Shown piece after piece: positions 36,235-48,400 of a stretch of 64,000 bases of DNA. Made by a program: the position numbers and the translations under genes. The notes below the pieces were generated by a model that saw nothing but the letters and a program-made list of their open reading frames with translations, made no database searches and was not told where the DNA came from. Source of the DNA: Tipula vernalis (Eukaryota > Arthropoda > Insecta > Diptera > Tipulidae); NCBI GenBank assembly GCA_958295665.1, contig OY282558.1, positions 116,116,838 through 116,180,837 of the forward strand. The letters are read 5' to 3'. Position 1 is the first letter of the stretch, and every line of letters begins with the position of its first letter.

Positions 36235-38799
36235 AATCTTATGTTGGAATGCCAATGGACTGATGCAACATCAACAAGAACTGCAAGTGGTCCTGGACAC
36301 AGAAAAATCGATGTATGTCTCATCACGGAAACACACTTCACTAGACAATCAAACATTAAATTTAAAAATTATCAAATATATCACACTATTCACCCTGGAA
36401 ACACTGCTAAAGGAGGTAGTGCTGTTATAATTAGAAATAGTATTCATCACTATGAGGAGTTAAAATATGAAACGGAAGAAATACAAGCAACTGCTGTTAT
36501 TGTCAAATCCAAAAGTAGTTCTATTTGTATTGCTAGTATTTACTGCCCACCGAAGCACTCAATGAAAGAAAAAGATTATCTCGAGTTCCTCAGTAAATTA
36601 GGAAAACGATTTGTACTTGGAAGAGACTTTAATGCAAAAAATGTTCACTGGGAATCCAGATTAACAACGACTAAGGGTAAAGAACTCCTAAAAGCTATCA
36701 GAAAATGCAGTTGTGAAGCACTCTCAACTGGAAAACCAACCTACTGGCCAACTGATCCAAACAAAGTACCAGATCTGATTGATTTCTTTATAATAAAGAA
36801 CGTATCTGTAAATTATGTACAAGTAGATGAAAGCCACGACATAAACTCTGATCATTCACCAATACTTCTAACGTTAAGTTAAAAAATCATTCAGAAAGAA
36901 AGAAACAATTTCCTAGTAAATAATCACACTCATTGGGTATGCTTTAGACTATCGCTAGAAGAAAAAATTAACTTAATGGTTCCATTAAAGACTGAAGAAC
37001 AATTAGACAAAGAAGCTCACAAATTTGTAAACGATATACAGCAATCAGCTTGGGAAAATACTCCTGAAATTAAAACGAAAATCAAGGGCAACAATTACCC
37101 TATGGAACAATCTCACTCAACAATTAAGAAGAGAGATCAAAGAATTGAAAAATGAATCAATCAGCAACTATTTAAGAAAATTAACTAATGAAAACAGTAC
37201 TGATTATTTTCTTTTGAAAGCAACCAAAAGAATCAAATGACCAATAATGCAGATTCCCCCAATAAAAATAGCAGGTGAGAAATAGGCTAGAAATAATGAA
37301 GACAAAGCTCGAGAATTTGCCGAACACCTCAAAAAAATATTCCAGCCACATGAAGACCAAACGTTGGAAGCCGAGATAATAACTGAACAAGCTGTGCAAG
37401 AAAGTAAAGAAATCCTACCCACAACACTAAAAGAAGTCATGCGTGAGATAAAAGTTAATATGAATACGAAAAAAGCTCCTGGGTACGATCTTATTACTGC
37501 AGAAATCTTAAAAGAACTGCCAAGGAAAGCTCTGGTGAAACTCACCAATCTTATAAATGCAGCATTTAGAATCAAATGTGTACCAAGCTTATGGAAAATT
37601 GCAGAAGTAATTATGATCCCAAATCTGGGAAACCACCACACATAACATCGTATTATAGGCCAATTTCGCTATTGCCAATCATGTCCAAACTCTTTGAGAA
37701 GCTTCTGGTAAAAAGATTAAATCCTATAATCGAGAGTAAAAACTTGATCCCAAATCATCAGTTCGGTTTTCGCAACCAACACTCAACAATTGATCAAGTA
37801 CACAGAATAACCAGTATAATTGAGAAAGCATTAGAGGAGAAAAAAGTCTGTTCAACAGTATTTCTAGACGTTGCTCAAGCGTTTGATAGAGTGTGGCATG
37901 AAGGACTTAACTACAAGTTAAGGAATCTTCTACCAATGCAATTTGCTAAGATACTGGAATCATACTTGAAAGATAGGTTCTTCAGGATTAAGTTAGATGA
38001 TACAATTTCTGAATTGAAAGAAATCAATGCAGGAGTTCCACAGGGCAGTGTATTAAGGCCGGTTTTATACCTACTATACACTTATGATCTTCCTACATTA
38101 GAAAACAACACGGTGGCAACTTTTGCAGATGATACGGCGATCTTAGCTGTTGGAAAAAGCAACGAAGAATCAACACAGAAGTTACAATCAGCTATAACTC
38201 AAATATATAAATGGACAAAAAGATGGAGAATAAAACTAAATGAAGCTAAATCAGTTCACATCAACTTTACAAACAGACGAATCGATCATATTCCGATTAC
38301 TATAAATCGGGAAATAATACCGCATGCGAACACAGCTAAGTATCTCGGCATGACCCTGGATGCTAAACTACGATGGAAAGCACACGTCAAGAAGAAAAGT
38401 GAAGAATTAAGACTTAAATTCAGAAAAATGTATTGACTGATGGGAAGGAACTCTTCTTTATCAACATACAACAAGCTTCTACTTTATAAGCAAATATTGA
38501 AACCGATTTGGACTTATGGTATTCAGCTTTGGGGTTGTACCAAACAGAGCAACGTAAATATCATCCAAAGATTTCAGAATATGGTATTAAGGAACATCGT
38601 TGATGCACCTTGGTATGTCAGGAACAAAGACCTTCAAAGGGACCTTAAAATGAACCTCATCTTAAATGAAATCCAGGAAAAAGCACGGAGACACGAAGAA
38701 AGGCTCCGCCAACATGTGAACATTGAGGCAACTCAGCTCCTAAGCATCACGAATTTAGTTCGCAGACTTAAAAGAACCAAACCTTTTGAGCTGGTGTGA
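36218..38799 (+). pseudogene. Jockey ORF2: endonuclease and reverse transcriptase, disrupted
   Basis: The endonuclease begins LRILCWNANGL (Asn), shifts frame near 36,300 and continues with ITETH (catalytic Glu), GRDFNAKNVHW (normally GGDFNAKH, so the second Gly is Arg) and SDHSPILL (Asp-His). It stops at 36,882. After frameshifts the RT is open from 37,576: MSKLFEKLLVKRLNPIIE, then HQFGFRNQHSTIDQV, FLDVAQAFDRVWH (catalytic Asp), AGVPQGSV and TFADDTAILA (catalytic Asp pair intact). A TGA at 38,434-38,436 (MY stop LMGRNSS) sits where TGG is usual. The C-terminal part then runs in the same frame to 38,799. Confidence 0.9.
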
Positions 38800-39016
38800 T
38801 TGTCAGTTTAAGCAGCATTATGCTGATCTAAAATCCACAACCAAGATGTGGTTTACTTCAATTTACCAAATACTATGGAACGCCAATGGGAAGAATCCAT
38901 AGATTAATTTAAGTTAGTAAATTAAGTCAGAAACAAATTGCTCATTAGTCCAGGAGACTAGATTGTAATTACATAAAAAAAAAATAAATAAATAAAAAAA
39001 AAAAAAAAAAAACAAA
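38800..39016 (+). other. Jockey 3' UTR and poly-A tail
   Basis: Untranslated segment after the ORF2 stop, ending in an A-rich tail (about 38,968-39,017) with AAATAAATAAAT. It borders the right copy of the target duplication. Confidence 0.8.
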
Positions 39017-39032
39017 ATATTATTTTTAATAA
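39017..39032. repeat. Target-site duplication of Jockey, right copy
   Basis: ATATTATTTTTAATAA, identical to 35,140-35,155. It includes the codons HIIKNN of the interrupted transposase on the minus strand. Confidence 0.9.
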
Positions 39033-39868
39033 TATGCGGATGAAATACGTTAGAAATATATTCAATGAACACTTCTTTTGCAGGCCACCACCTTGGCCAC
39101 CACTCTCGCTTCTTCACACACCCCAATGTTTCGGAACTGAGTTTCGTATGCCTTCTGGTATCCTTTTGTATGGATATATTATCGTGGGAGGTATCATTTC
39201 TCCTACGGCTGAGAAACTAAACATTACCGTCAAGCACGACTTAGAGGCACCCTGATCAACTTCGTAGACATTTTTGCTAACACGCTTTTTGACTTGGGGC
39301 ATAGCATGAAATTTGTCTCGCCTCCGTTGAAAATATGAGATGGTTCGGATAATATGGAAATCAAGTTCTTTCCTTTTAAATAGTTTTCAATTTGATCAAA
39401 CCATTTGCGCAAGTTTTCAGGACTTACTTTTGAGCTGGCAGCCGTCACCTGCGGTATAAATAAATTAAAAAATTCAATAGCTACCTACAATTACCGCTTC
39501 TGGGACCCTGGTGGTTATGCAAGGATGCCTTTTCAAAAACAGATTGTACCATCCTTTACCAGGTCGATTATTTTCTCCAAAAGGATGATCTCTAAGAAAC
39601 GCTTCACCGATTCAATAACATCATCCCGACGTTTCTTTCCTGGCGCACTCGATTATCCATTCGACAATTGTTCTCTCCTCCGTTTCAGTTAGAATAGTCA
39701 TTGCCCATGGGCGAATTTTTTTAAATTTTGTGGATAATCTGTACTGTATTGTTGACCGGGGAACATTAAACATTTTAGATGCTGTCTTCTTTCCAATTCT
39801 TCAATTAATTACCGCGTCACAGGCTTTATTTATATTTTCCTCTAAATATGTAGACTTTTTTTTGGCAT
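39017..39868 (-). pseudogene. pogo-like transposase, N-terminal half
   Basis: ATG at 39,868 is followed at once by a run of A that is one base short: MPKK continues in the next frame as STYLEENINKACDAVIN. The helix-turn-helix region reads FNVPRSTIQYRLSTKFKK, then MTILTETEERTIVEWIIE. Next come GKGWYNLFLKRHPCITTRVP, then NLRKWFDQIENYL and IFNGGETNFMLCPK. There the first catalytic Asp (usually NGDET or NADET) is Gly. VYEVDQGASKSCLTVMFSFS follows in another frame, and the half ends EYISNVFHPHIIKNN at the Jockey target site. Joining conceptually to the other half restores an uninterrupted domain order. Confidence 0.85.
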
Positions 39869-39981
39869 CTAATTTATAATTAAGATTAATTGAATTATTA
39901 TTATTACCTTATCAAAAATTAAATGAAACAATTAATTGATAAAAGTTAGGGATTCTATACATATTATTCGTGCTGTTATAA

Positions 39982-40495
39982 TTATCGGCACCTCATTGTA
40001 TCATAGTAATCATCACTATGACCATAACTAGTTTTTATAGGTATAATAATCGACACAGCATGGCGAATAATTAAATCACGCGAATTTATAATATTAGTAA
40101 TGGACACAGGCAATTTATGCATTTGTTAAATTTATTCTGTTAAGATCAGATAAATTTTAAATAATGGTACTTTTTATTAGTTCAATACATCCCTTATTTC
40201 ACTGAAAATTATTATACAATAATAAAAAATTAATAAAATAACTTACCTTGTTCTTAACAAATTTACAAGAAATGTCAATAACCACTTCTGTCTCTCACCA
40301 CGTCCACTTCAAAACTAAATTTCTTATAAGAGAATTTAATAAAACAAAAATGAGCAGCACCTATCAATTTAGTAGGATAAAAGGAAACAGATTTATTAGA
40401 CACTCACACAACTCTAAAAACGCATTTTGGCACAAAATGCTAATAAAATATGAGTGCCGAATAACTACATCAAGTTTTACTAGTGTCCATTATTG
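39982..40495. repeat. Right subterminal repeats of the pogo-like element
   Basis: Direct copies TTATCGGCAC (39982-39991), TAATCGACAC (40047-40056) and TAATGGACAC (40098-40107). Two inverted copies lie at the end: GTGCCGAATA (40454-40463) and GTGTCCATTA (40483-40492). The last two mirror the first two at the left end in order and spacing type. Confidence 0.65.
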
Positions 40496-43400
40496 TATCA
40501 TTTACCCAACTTTGAAACTTTTATTGAAACTGTGTGATGAGAGCTCCAACTGGCCATGAATCAAAATTGATTGATTTTGTGAACTGCTTGCTAGAGTAAT
40601 TATATTATCACTTAAATTATCATAATACTTAATTATGTTAAACTTTAAGAATTAGTAGAACTGTTCAATAAATATAATCTCTAATTTTGACCAACCCATC
40701 AATTTTGTTAAAATGATTTATACATTTTTTTATTTAAGGGGGGTTAGACATTTCTTCATACAACTAGCAGTTCAGCCAAAGATCTTCATTAGTATATTTT
40801 CAATATACAATAATATACCATAGGGTGGGTTATCAAGGAATTTAACGAAATTTGTGCTGCAGCCATTATTTCACGAGTAAACTCTATTTCGGTCCTGGTA
40901 ATTTTGGAAACTAAATCTGAATATACGATTATAATTATTCCAAGTATTTTGTTTTTATTTCTTAAAGTAATTTATCTGTAAGAACGATACGGATACCAAA
41001 ACCTATATCTGTGGTTTTACATTTCGTCGTCTCAGATCTAGATAAAGCTAAACTCTAAACCTATAATTTCGAGAGAAACGAAATTTACACTTTAAATGCA
41101 CTTAGATTTTCTATTTGATACGCGATGGTTAGCGCAATCTATCTGTCTCGATAAAATTATTCGTTTAGCAGATTTGCCAAATTTTTCAAATTATAGTATT
41201 TCAAGAAATTTGAAAACATTTTATCGAAACATTCACAGTACACGACAAAACTTAAGAAATTTGTTAATTTGCGAGAAAATTTTCAGAATATGTATAGCCA
41301 GAATCCGAGCGGTAGAACTGTCACAACTTGTTTATGTCAGGAACAGTATTCGTATCAAAGTAACCTTTTCAAATATAAGCCGTCTAGGAATACACCTTTC
41401 AATAATAAATTTTTGGCCAACAAATTTTTATATTCTTTGTTCACCCGGGCTAGTGACCTCTTAAAACTACAACAAATTTATCTGCAAATGCTCCTCTGAA
41501 TCTATGTTGGTATTTCGGAAGCGGAGTATACTATAGACACACGTATGTTGAAAAGTTTAAAATTTTAACGGTTTGCTTAACTTTAAGTTTGCTGAAGGTG
41601 AAAGCGACAGAGTTATTCCATAGAAATAAAAATAGTTTTAGGTTCTGACAGATATTAACTCGTTTGAAATCAAATTTTCGACATCAAACGATAACGATTT
41701 TAGTGTTTGCTGGATTCATTTATATGTAATATGCATTTTGCATCCTAAATTTACCCCTTTTGCACTTCAAATTCAACTTTTTTTAAATCAAGTTTTGATT
41801 AGAAAAGCTTGTAAAAGAACAAACTGATTAAATTTATTTTGCAAAAAGGTTAAATTTGATTTGAAGAGGGATGGTCTGATTTGTTAAAAGGAACTAATAA
41901 TAAACTGGTAAACGGTAAATAAAAATTAAATTTACCGGTACACCCGGTTTATTTTGAAAAGCTATTGTAAATGTAAGGAAATTGTTCGAGACTTAATTGG
42001 TGATTCGGTGTTTCGAAATAGTCATATTCGAGATTTTCGAGATTATTCGAGTAGGTTTGAGATGCTCGGGTTGATAGTTTTATGTTACTCTAGAATCTTG
42101 GAGCCTTTGCTTGTTCGATATTTCCGAAATTATCCGATACAATTTAACGATTCCATTCTTATTGCTTATCATTTTATTGAGCTTAGCTTACTTTGCTTGG
42201 TAGCATTTTGCTTAGTAGTATTAGTAACAGTAAGTTACTTGACAAATAATTCTATATTTAAATGAATTTTCGGAATTTTTCGAAATTTTCTACATTTTTA
42301 CAGGCTTTCGAAAATTTGTCTAGATGTTTGCAGGCTTTCCGAGATTATTCGAATTTTTGTGGGATAATCAAGATTGTTTCGGGATTCATTCTAGATTTAT
42401 TAAGTTTTTCGACAATTCTATTATTATTTGAGATTTTTAAAGAATTGCTGATTTTGTAAGGCAATGTTCTGCGCTTAGTTTTGAGTTGTGGTCTACTGCA
42501 GAGTTACACAGATAAATCTAAATCGTGATATTTATTAAATTTTCGGGATTATGTCAAAATTTCTGCATTTTTGCGATTTTCTAGGCTATTCGAAATTATT
42601 CAAGAATGTCCAGGTGGCTATTGTTAATTCGATTCAAACGTATTCGAGTCTTTCAAGTATTGGATTATTATTTCAATTGAATCAGATTCGTTGGTTTCTT
42701 GTATTTCGAAGACTCGAATACTATAGCCCCTCAGGCGATTTAGGTTTTACATGTCCTAAATTTCCATTTTGCACTCAAAAATTTCTTAATGCGTCTTAAT
42801 TATTGATAATTTTCTAATCATATTCGACATTTTTTTTTGAAACCGTCAAAGCAGTGAGTTGATTGCAAGATATTTCGTTTTATTTGAGGCCATTGAACTG
42901 AATCACGTTCTGTTTTGTTTATATACTCTCTTTTAGGCTGTAAAATAAGTCTTTAACTAGAAATTTTACTCGTTCATATGTACAAGAGGCATTTTTATAG
43001 GCCCAAGAATAATTAGAACTAATATTTAAAAAAGGAACAGTTGGAAGAAGCAACACAGTTAAGGAAAGTTTATGTACATGTAGTGGGTGATTCAATAATG
43101 ATTTATAAATATTTATGTGGATTAATGAAAGACATAGAAATTTCAAATTATTGGTTATGCGTCGAATTTCGGAAAACCATCACTGAATTAACTTTCTACA
43201 TGGTGTCAAGTCAGACCAAATCACAAATCAATCGTTTGGTGGAATATTAGACAATCAACTGTATGTATATTAATTTATTGTGATGGTCCTTTACTGTAAT
43301 TGGGTAACTCTAAGAAGAAACATATCTGAATTCGAATAATCTTCTGCAAGGACTTCCAATCCGGATTGATAAAGATATAACTTTTTCCAATGCTGCATAA

Positions 43401-44177
43401 AGTAGATTTAATGGATTATTGCCCATCTTAAGACTGAAGCTGGCCGATCTACAAATTAGAACAATTAAAGTTTGTAGCCGTATATCGTATCGAGCTATCT
43501 GACAATCTTCGTACACCTTTGGCCAAAAGTCAAGAGCTTTTATCTAAAAGATTCCATCAAAACTAATATTGAAACAATTAATAATAAATTATACTATTCG
43601 ACAAAGATGGAAAAGTACTCTTATCGAAACCAGCACCAATTCTAATGAAATTGAAATACGGATAAAAATGTAGCAAATACCCAAAACTTTCATCATAGGA
43701 AATTTTGAAATTACGTCCGATAAGTGACAACACAAATATTATACACGTGATAGCCTCCTCCGGACCAATTCCTAAACCATTTTGCTCGTGGAAATTTCTG
43801 CTAAAAGCTAAATGGATTGATATCTGAGCTTTAAAAAAATCTTCGGCCAAAATTACAAGAGACCTGACCATTTATCATGTCACTTGGTCTGAGATAACTT
43901 CAAAGCAGTGAACCTAATGTGACTGTGAGAAAAATAAATCACACCCACTGAAATCAGCAAACGCAGGAAATGAATGATGGTGATGACCAAACCTATCTAA
44001 TTATCAAATATATTGTCAACCATTTATTTTCTTTATGCAAAGGTTCCAACGTTTGTTCTGATTACTTGGATATTATTATTTAACAATAAAAATTGAATTC
44101 ATTTGAGTTGCATTTTATGAAATGTACCAATTCAATAACATTCAGTATATTAAAAAAGAAAACAATTTTTTTTTCAG
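40496..44177. other. AT-rich non-coding, probably upstream flank or intron of the T-box gene
   Basis: No gene seen. It holds a hairpin at 41,899-41,953 and a TTCGA-rich patch at 41,990-42,720, where TTCGA, TTCGAAA and TTCGAGATT recur and create several overlapping open frames without family signatures. Confidence 0.5.
41899..41953. repeat. Inverted repeat (hairpin) with ACCGGTAAAT arms
   Basis: Left arm AATAAACTGGTAAACGGTAAAT (41,899-41,920) pairs imperfectly with ATTTACCGGT...CCGGTTTATT (41,930-41,953) across a 9-base loop. It resembles the end structure of a miniature transposon or a recombination relic; no target duplication was found. Confidence 0.55.
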
Positions 44178-44337
44178 ATTACAATACAATGACGTCTAAA
44201 GATGACAACCTTCAATTACCATACACTGCTACATCTGATAATCCATTCGACGGAATCCAATGTCATTTGGATACAATCGAACTTTGGAAAAAGTTTCATC
44301 AGTTGGGTACAGAGATGATTATTACTAAATCGGGAAG
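44178..44337 (+). CDS. Exon of a T-box transcription factor gene (Tbx20/midline/H15-like)
   Basis: A 160-base exon. Upstream is a polypyrimidine tract and acceptor (TTTTTTTTCAG, ending 44,177). Downstream is an excellent donor (AAG then GTGAGTG at 44,338). The frame encodes about 53 residues and ends with IQCHLDTIELWKKFHQLG and TEMIITKSGR, the start of the T-box DNA-binding domain. The last Arg codon is split AG/R, which is the place before RMFP where I recall many T-box genes having an intron. CHLxTxELWxKFHxLGTEMIITKSGR is closest by eye to Tbx20/midline/H15; Dorsocross is the main alternative. An in-frame ATG at 44,189 leaves open that this is the first coding exon. Residues Ile in DTIELW and Lys-Lys in WKKF differ from the usual forms. 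No second T-box exon (RMFPT) was found in the window. Confidence 0.85.
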
Positions 44338-45494
44338 GTGAGTGAAAACTTTCGTTATCTACCCTTTTTATATATATATATAATTTACTAACAATAGAGT
44401 ACAAAAACTTTTCTAATAAAATATTTAGAAAGTTAGAAAAAATATTATCTCAATCAAAAAATTAAATTCCATCTGTTATCTCAATTATTTTGAAATTATA
44501 TTGTTCAAAATGTAATTACGAATTTATATAGAAAATAATTGAACTTTTTTTTCGTTTATAAATTATTGAAGGGAATGTAATACAAAATACTCGAGATTTT
44601 GCTGACTAGAGATAAATAGATATTTATCCCTACCCTCTACAAAAAAAAAAAAAAAAAAAAAAACTCATACAAAACTTATAATACGATAAAATAGAGCTTT
44701 TTCTGGTTATACCAAACTTTTATCATGGTAATCAAAATTTTCGGACGACTAACTTATAAGCTTGGTATTCTCTATTTAAATAATAAACAGAAAATCTTCT
44801 AAAGATATTCAGCAGAATTTTCTAATTTTCTTCTTCTTATTTGTATTTTTATTTTTTTATTTTTTATATTTTTAACAAATTATCAACTATATAAATTTAA
44901 AATCTTAAGCATTATAAACGAACGAATTTTTTTTTAATACTGGTACGTAGCTACATAATTTCCACATTATATTTTCCTATTTTATTTTCAATTTGGAAAA
45001 TGTTCGTCGTATAAGAAAATGTGTATATTTAAATAAGAACTAGAAAATTACAAATTCAAAATGTTTGATGTTCCACACAATTAATTTTTGGATTTTTTTT
45101 TTTTTTTGGTTGTAAAATGGCAAATTTTCATTTTCTTTGGTGTATATCTATATATACCTACTATACTCTGTACAACAATGTTGTATTGCAATGGTGATTT
45201 TTTCGCTTTTTAATGACAGATTCATCGCATAATTTAAATATTTGTGTTTGCTTCGGAATTTGGTGACAATCGACATAATTTATATAAATAAATTGAGTTG
45301 TAAATAGTTGAATGATATGCGAACAAGCTAATTCAGTCTGATATAGAGCAAGATTCAAAATTCAGTCAAACATATTTTCAAGAATTAGTTGCCTATAAAT
45401 ATAATCATTCGTGTAGGAAAATCTTTCTAATTGAACCACTATGAAATTTTGAGTTACGTGTGAAATATGCAATAGGCAATGTGCTCTCGCTGTA
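44338..45494 (+). other. Start of presumed T-box gene intron
   Basis: Non-coding AT-rich DNA after the donor, with a 23-base A run (44,641-44,663). No second exon seen. Confidence 0.5.
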
Positions 45495-48400
45495 AAAAGT
45501 ATCTGCAATGAATTTAAACACAAACCGATTGGTAAAACGACCGCAAATTAATTTTAAAAATTAATTCAAACAAATTTCTGAATGGTAATCGATTAGTAAA
45601 GTGTTTCCAATTGAATTTTACAAAACAAATTCAAATAGATTTCTGACTGGTAGTCGATTGCTAAACTATCTGTAATTGAATCTAAAAAAAAAATTAATTT
45701 CAACAGATTTTGTGATATAAATCGAATGGTAAAGTATCTGCAGTTGAATTTAAAAAAATGAATTTCGCACAGATTTCTGGCTGGTAATTGATTTGCAAAG
45801 GAGCCGTAACTGAATTTTATAAAATAAATTCCAACAGATTTTTGGATGGTAATCGATTGCTAAACTTTCTGTAATTGAATTTAAAAAAAATTAGTTCCAA
45901 CAGATTTCTGACTGAATTTCTAGAATTTTTTTTTTACCTTCGATTGGTAAAGTATTTGCAATTGAATTTCAAAAAATAATTTCCAACAGATTTCTGGCTG
46001 GTAGTCGATTGCTAAACTATCAGTAATTGAAAAATTCAAAAATTATTTTGACAGGCAAATTGGCAAAGAAGCCGCAATTGAATTTGCAAACAATAAATTG
46101 AAACAGGTTTCTGACTGGTAATCAATTGGTAAGGTGAATAAGTTCAGGCTGTTTTCTGGATGGTAATCGAGTAGTAAAATATTCGCAAATAATCTTTTAA
46201 AAATTAATTTAAGCAGATTTGTGGCTGGTAGTCGATTGCTAAATTTGTTGTAATTGAATTTAAAAAAAATAAATTCTAACATATTTCTGACAGATTTATG
46301 GCTGGTAGTCGATTGCTGAACTATCTGTAATTGAATTTAAAAAAAAAAATTCTAACAGATTTCTGCCTTGGAAAATCTATTGGTAAAACGTCTGCAATCG
46401 AATTTTACAAAATTATTTGAAAAAGATTTTGGGCTACAAATCGATTGGTAAAGTGAATAAATCCAGACTGGTTTCTGGCTGGTAATCGATTGGTAAAGTA
46501 TTTACAATTGAATTTCAAAAAATAAATTCAAACAGATTTTTGGCTATAAATCGATTGGTAAAGATTATGTAATTGAATTTAAAAAAATTTAGCTTGAACG
46601 GATTGCTGGCTGGTAATTGGTTGGCAAAGTATCCGCAATTGAATTTAAAAAAAATAAATTGGAACAGATTTCTGACTGGTAATCGATAGGTAAAGTGAAT
46701 AAATTCAGACTGGTTTCTGACTGGTAATCGATTGGTAAAGTATTTGCAATTGAATTTCAAAAAATAAATTCAAACAGATTTCTGGCTCAAAAAGCATTTA
46801 AAAAAAATTAATTAAATTTCTGTTAAATTTCTGGCTGGTAATCGATTAGTAAAGCGTCTGCAATTGTATTTTAGAAAATAAATTCAAATAGATTGCTGGC
46901 TGGTAGTCGATTGCTAAACTATCTGCAATTGAATTTAAACAAATTTAATTCGAACGGATTTCTGGCTGGTAATTGATTAGTAAAGCGTCTGCATTTGAAT
47001 TTTACCAATTTTTTCAGTCTGCGATTGAATGTAAAAATCGGTATTATCTATATTATCGATTTCTGGCTGGTAATCAATTGGAAAAGTAAATAAATTTCCA
47101 CAGGATTTTGGCTGGTAATTGGTAGAGGATCTGAAATTTAATTTATAAAATTAAATCCAATTAAATTTTTGACTAGTAATCAGTTGGCAAACTATCTGCG
47201 ATTGAACTTACATAAATAAATTCAAACAGATTTCTGACTGATAATCGATTAGTAAAGCATTTGCAATTCAATTTAAAAATCGATACTGTCGATAGAACAG
47301 ATTTCCGGCAGGTAATCAATCGGTAAAATAAATAAATTTACACAGGTTTCTGGCTGGTAGTCGATTGGTAGAGTTTCTGCAAGTAAATTTAAAAATTTTT
47401 TATTCCTACAGATTTCTGACTTGTAATCGATTAGTAAAGTGTCTGCAATGAATTTTACAAAATAAACTCAAACAGACTTCTGGTCGGTAGTCGATTGCTA
47501 AACTATCTGTAATTGAATTTTGAAAAAAATTCCAACAGATTTCGTTCTTTAAATCGATAGGTAAAGTATCTGCAATTGAATTTAAAAAAATTTAATTCGA
47601 ACGAATTTCGGGCTGGTAATCGATTAGTAAAGCGTCTGTAATTTAATTTTACAAAATAAATTCAAACAGATTTCTATCTGGTATTCGATTGCTCAACTAT
47701 CTGTAATTGAATTTAAAAAGGATAAATTCCAACAGATTGCATGCTATAAATCGATTGTTGAAGTATCTGCAATTGTGTTTAAAAAAATTTAATTTTAATG
47801 ATTCTGGCTGGTAATTGACTGGTAAAGTAGCCGCAACTGATTTAAAAAAATAAATTCAAACAGATTTCTGACCTGTAATCGATTGGTATAGTGAATAAAT
47901 TCAGACTGGTTTCTGGTTGATAATCGATTGGTAGAGTATTTGCAATTGAATTTCAAAAAATAAATTGTAACAGATTTCTGTCTTTCAATCGATTGCTTAA
48001 CTTTTAGTAATTGAATTTGAAAATTGGTATTATCGATGGGACATATTTCCGGCTGGTAATCAGATGGTACCGTAAATATATTTCCACCGGATTTTGGCTG
48101 GTAATCGCGATTGGTGGAGTATTTGAAATTGAATTTAAAAATTAAATTCCATTAGATTTCTGAATGGATGACAATTGACTGGTAAATTATCTGCAATTGA
48201 ATATAAATAAATAAATTCAAACAGTTTTCCGACTGGTAATTGATTGGTAAAAATTCACACAGATTTCTTGCTGGTAGTCTACTGGTAAAGTAGCTGCAAT
48301 TGAATTTAAAAAAATAAATTCAAACAGATTTCTGGCTAATAATCGATCAATAAAGTGCCTGCAATTGAATTTTACAAAATAAATTAATTCAGATTTCTGG

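Larger units (their letters stand above)
35156..39016 (+). mobile_element. Jockey-type non-LTR retrotransposon, 5'-truncated
   Basis: A plus-strand element of 3,861 bases with ORF1 (three zinc knuckles), ORF2 (endonuclease plus reverse transcriptase), a short 3' UTR and a poly-A tail that contains AATAAATAAATAA. A 16-base exact target duplication flanks it. The 5' end cuts into ORF1 before any ATG, the usual result of incomplete reverse transcription. ORF1 is open throughout, whereas ORF2 has several frameshifts and one internal stop. Confidence 0.95.
33184..40495 (-). mobile_element. pogo/Tigger-like DNA transposon, split by a Jockey insertion
   Basis: A DDE (CENP-B/Tigger-type) transposase gene lies on the minus strand in two halves separated by a Jockey element. 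Without the insert and one copy of its target duplication the transposon would be about 3.4 kb. The ends are inferred from a short inverted repeat: TA then GTAATGGTCACT at the left (33,182-33,195) and, inverted, TA then CAATAATGGACACT at the right (40,497-40,482). An alternative left end is 33,244 (CAATAATGGTCAC). TA target duplications are the rule in the Tc1/mariner/pogo group. Multiple copies of a 10-base motif lie near both ends. Frameshifts and loss of the first catalytic Asp make the copy inactive. Confidence 0.75.

Noticed and set aside
41096..41499. Two overlapping plus-strand frames of 122 and 76 codons
   Set aside because: No motif, start context or splice signal; overlap in two frames suggests chance in a stop-poor patch.
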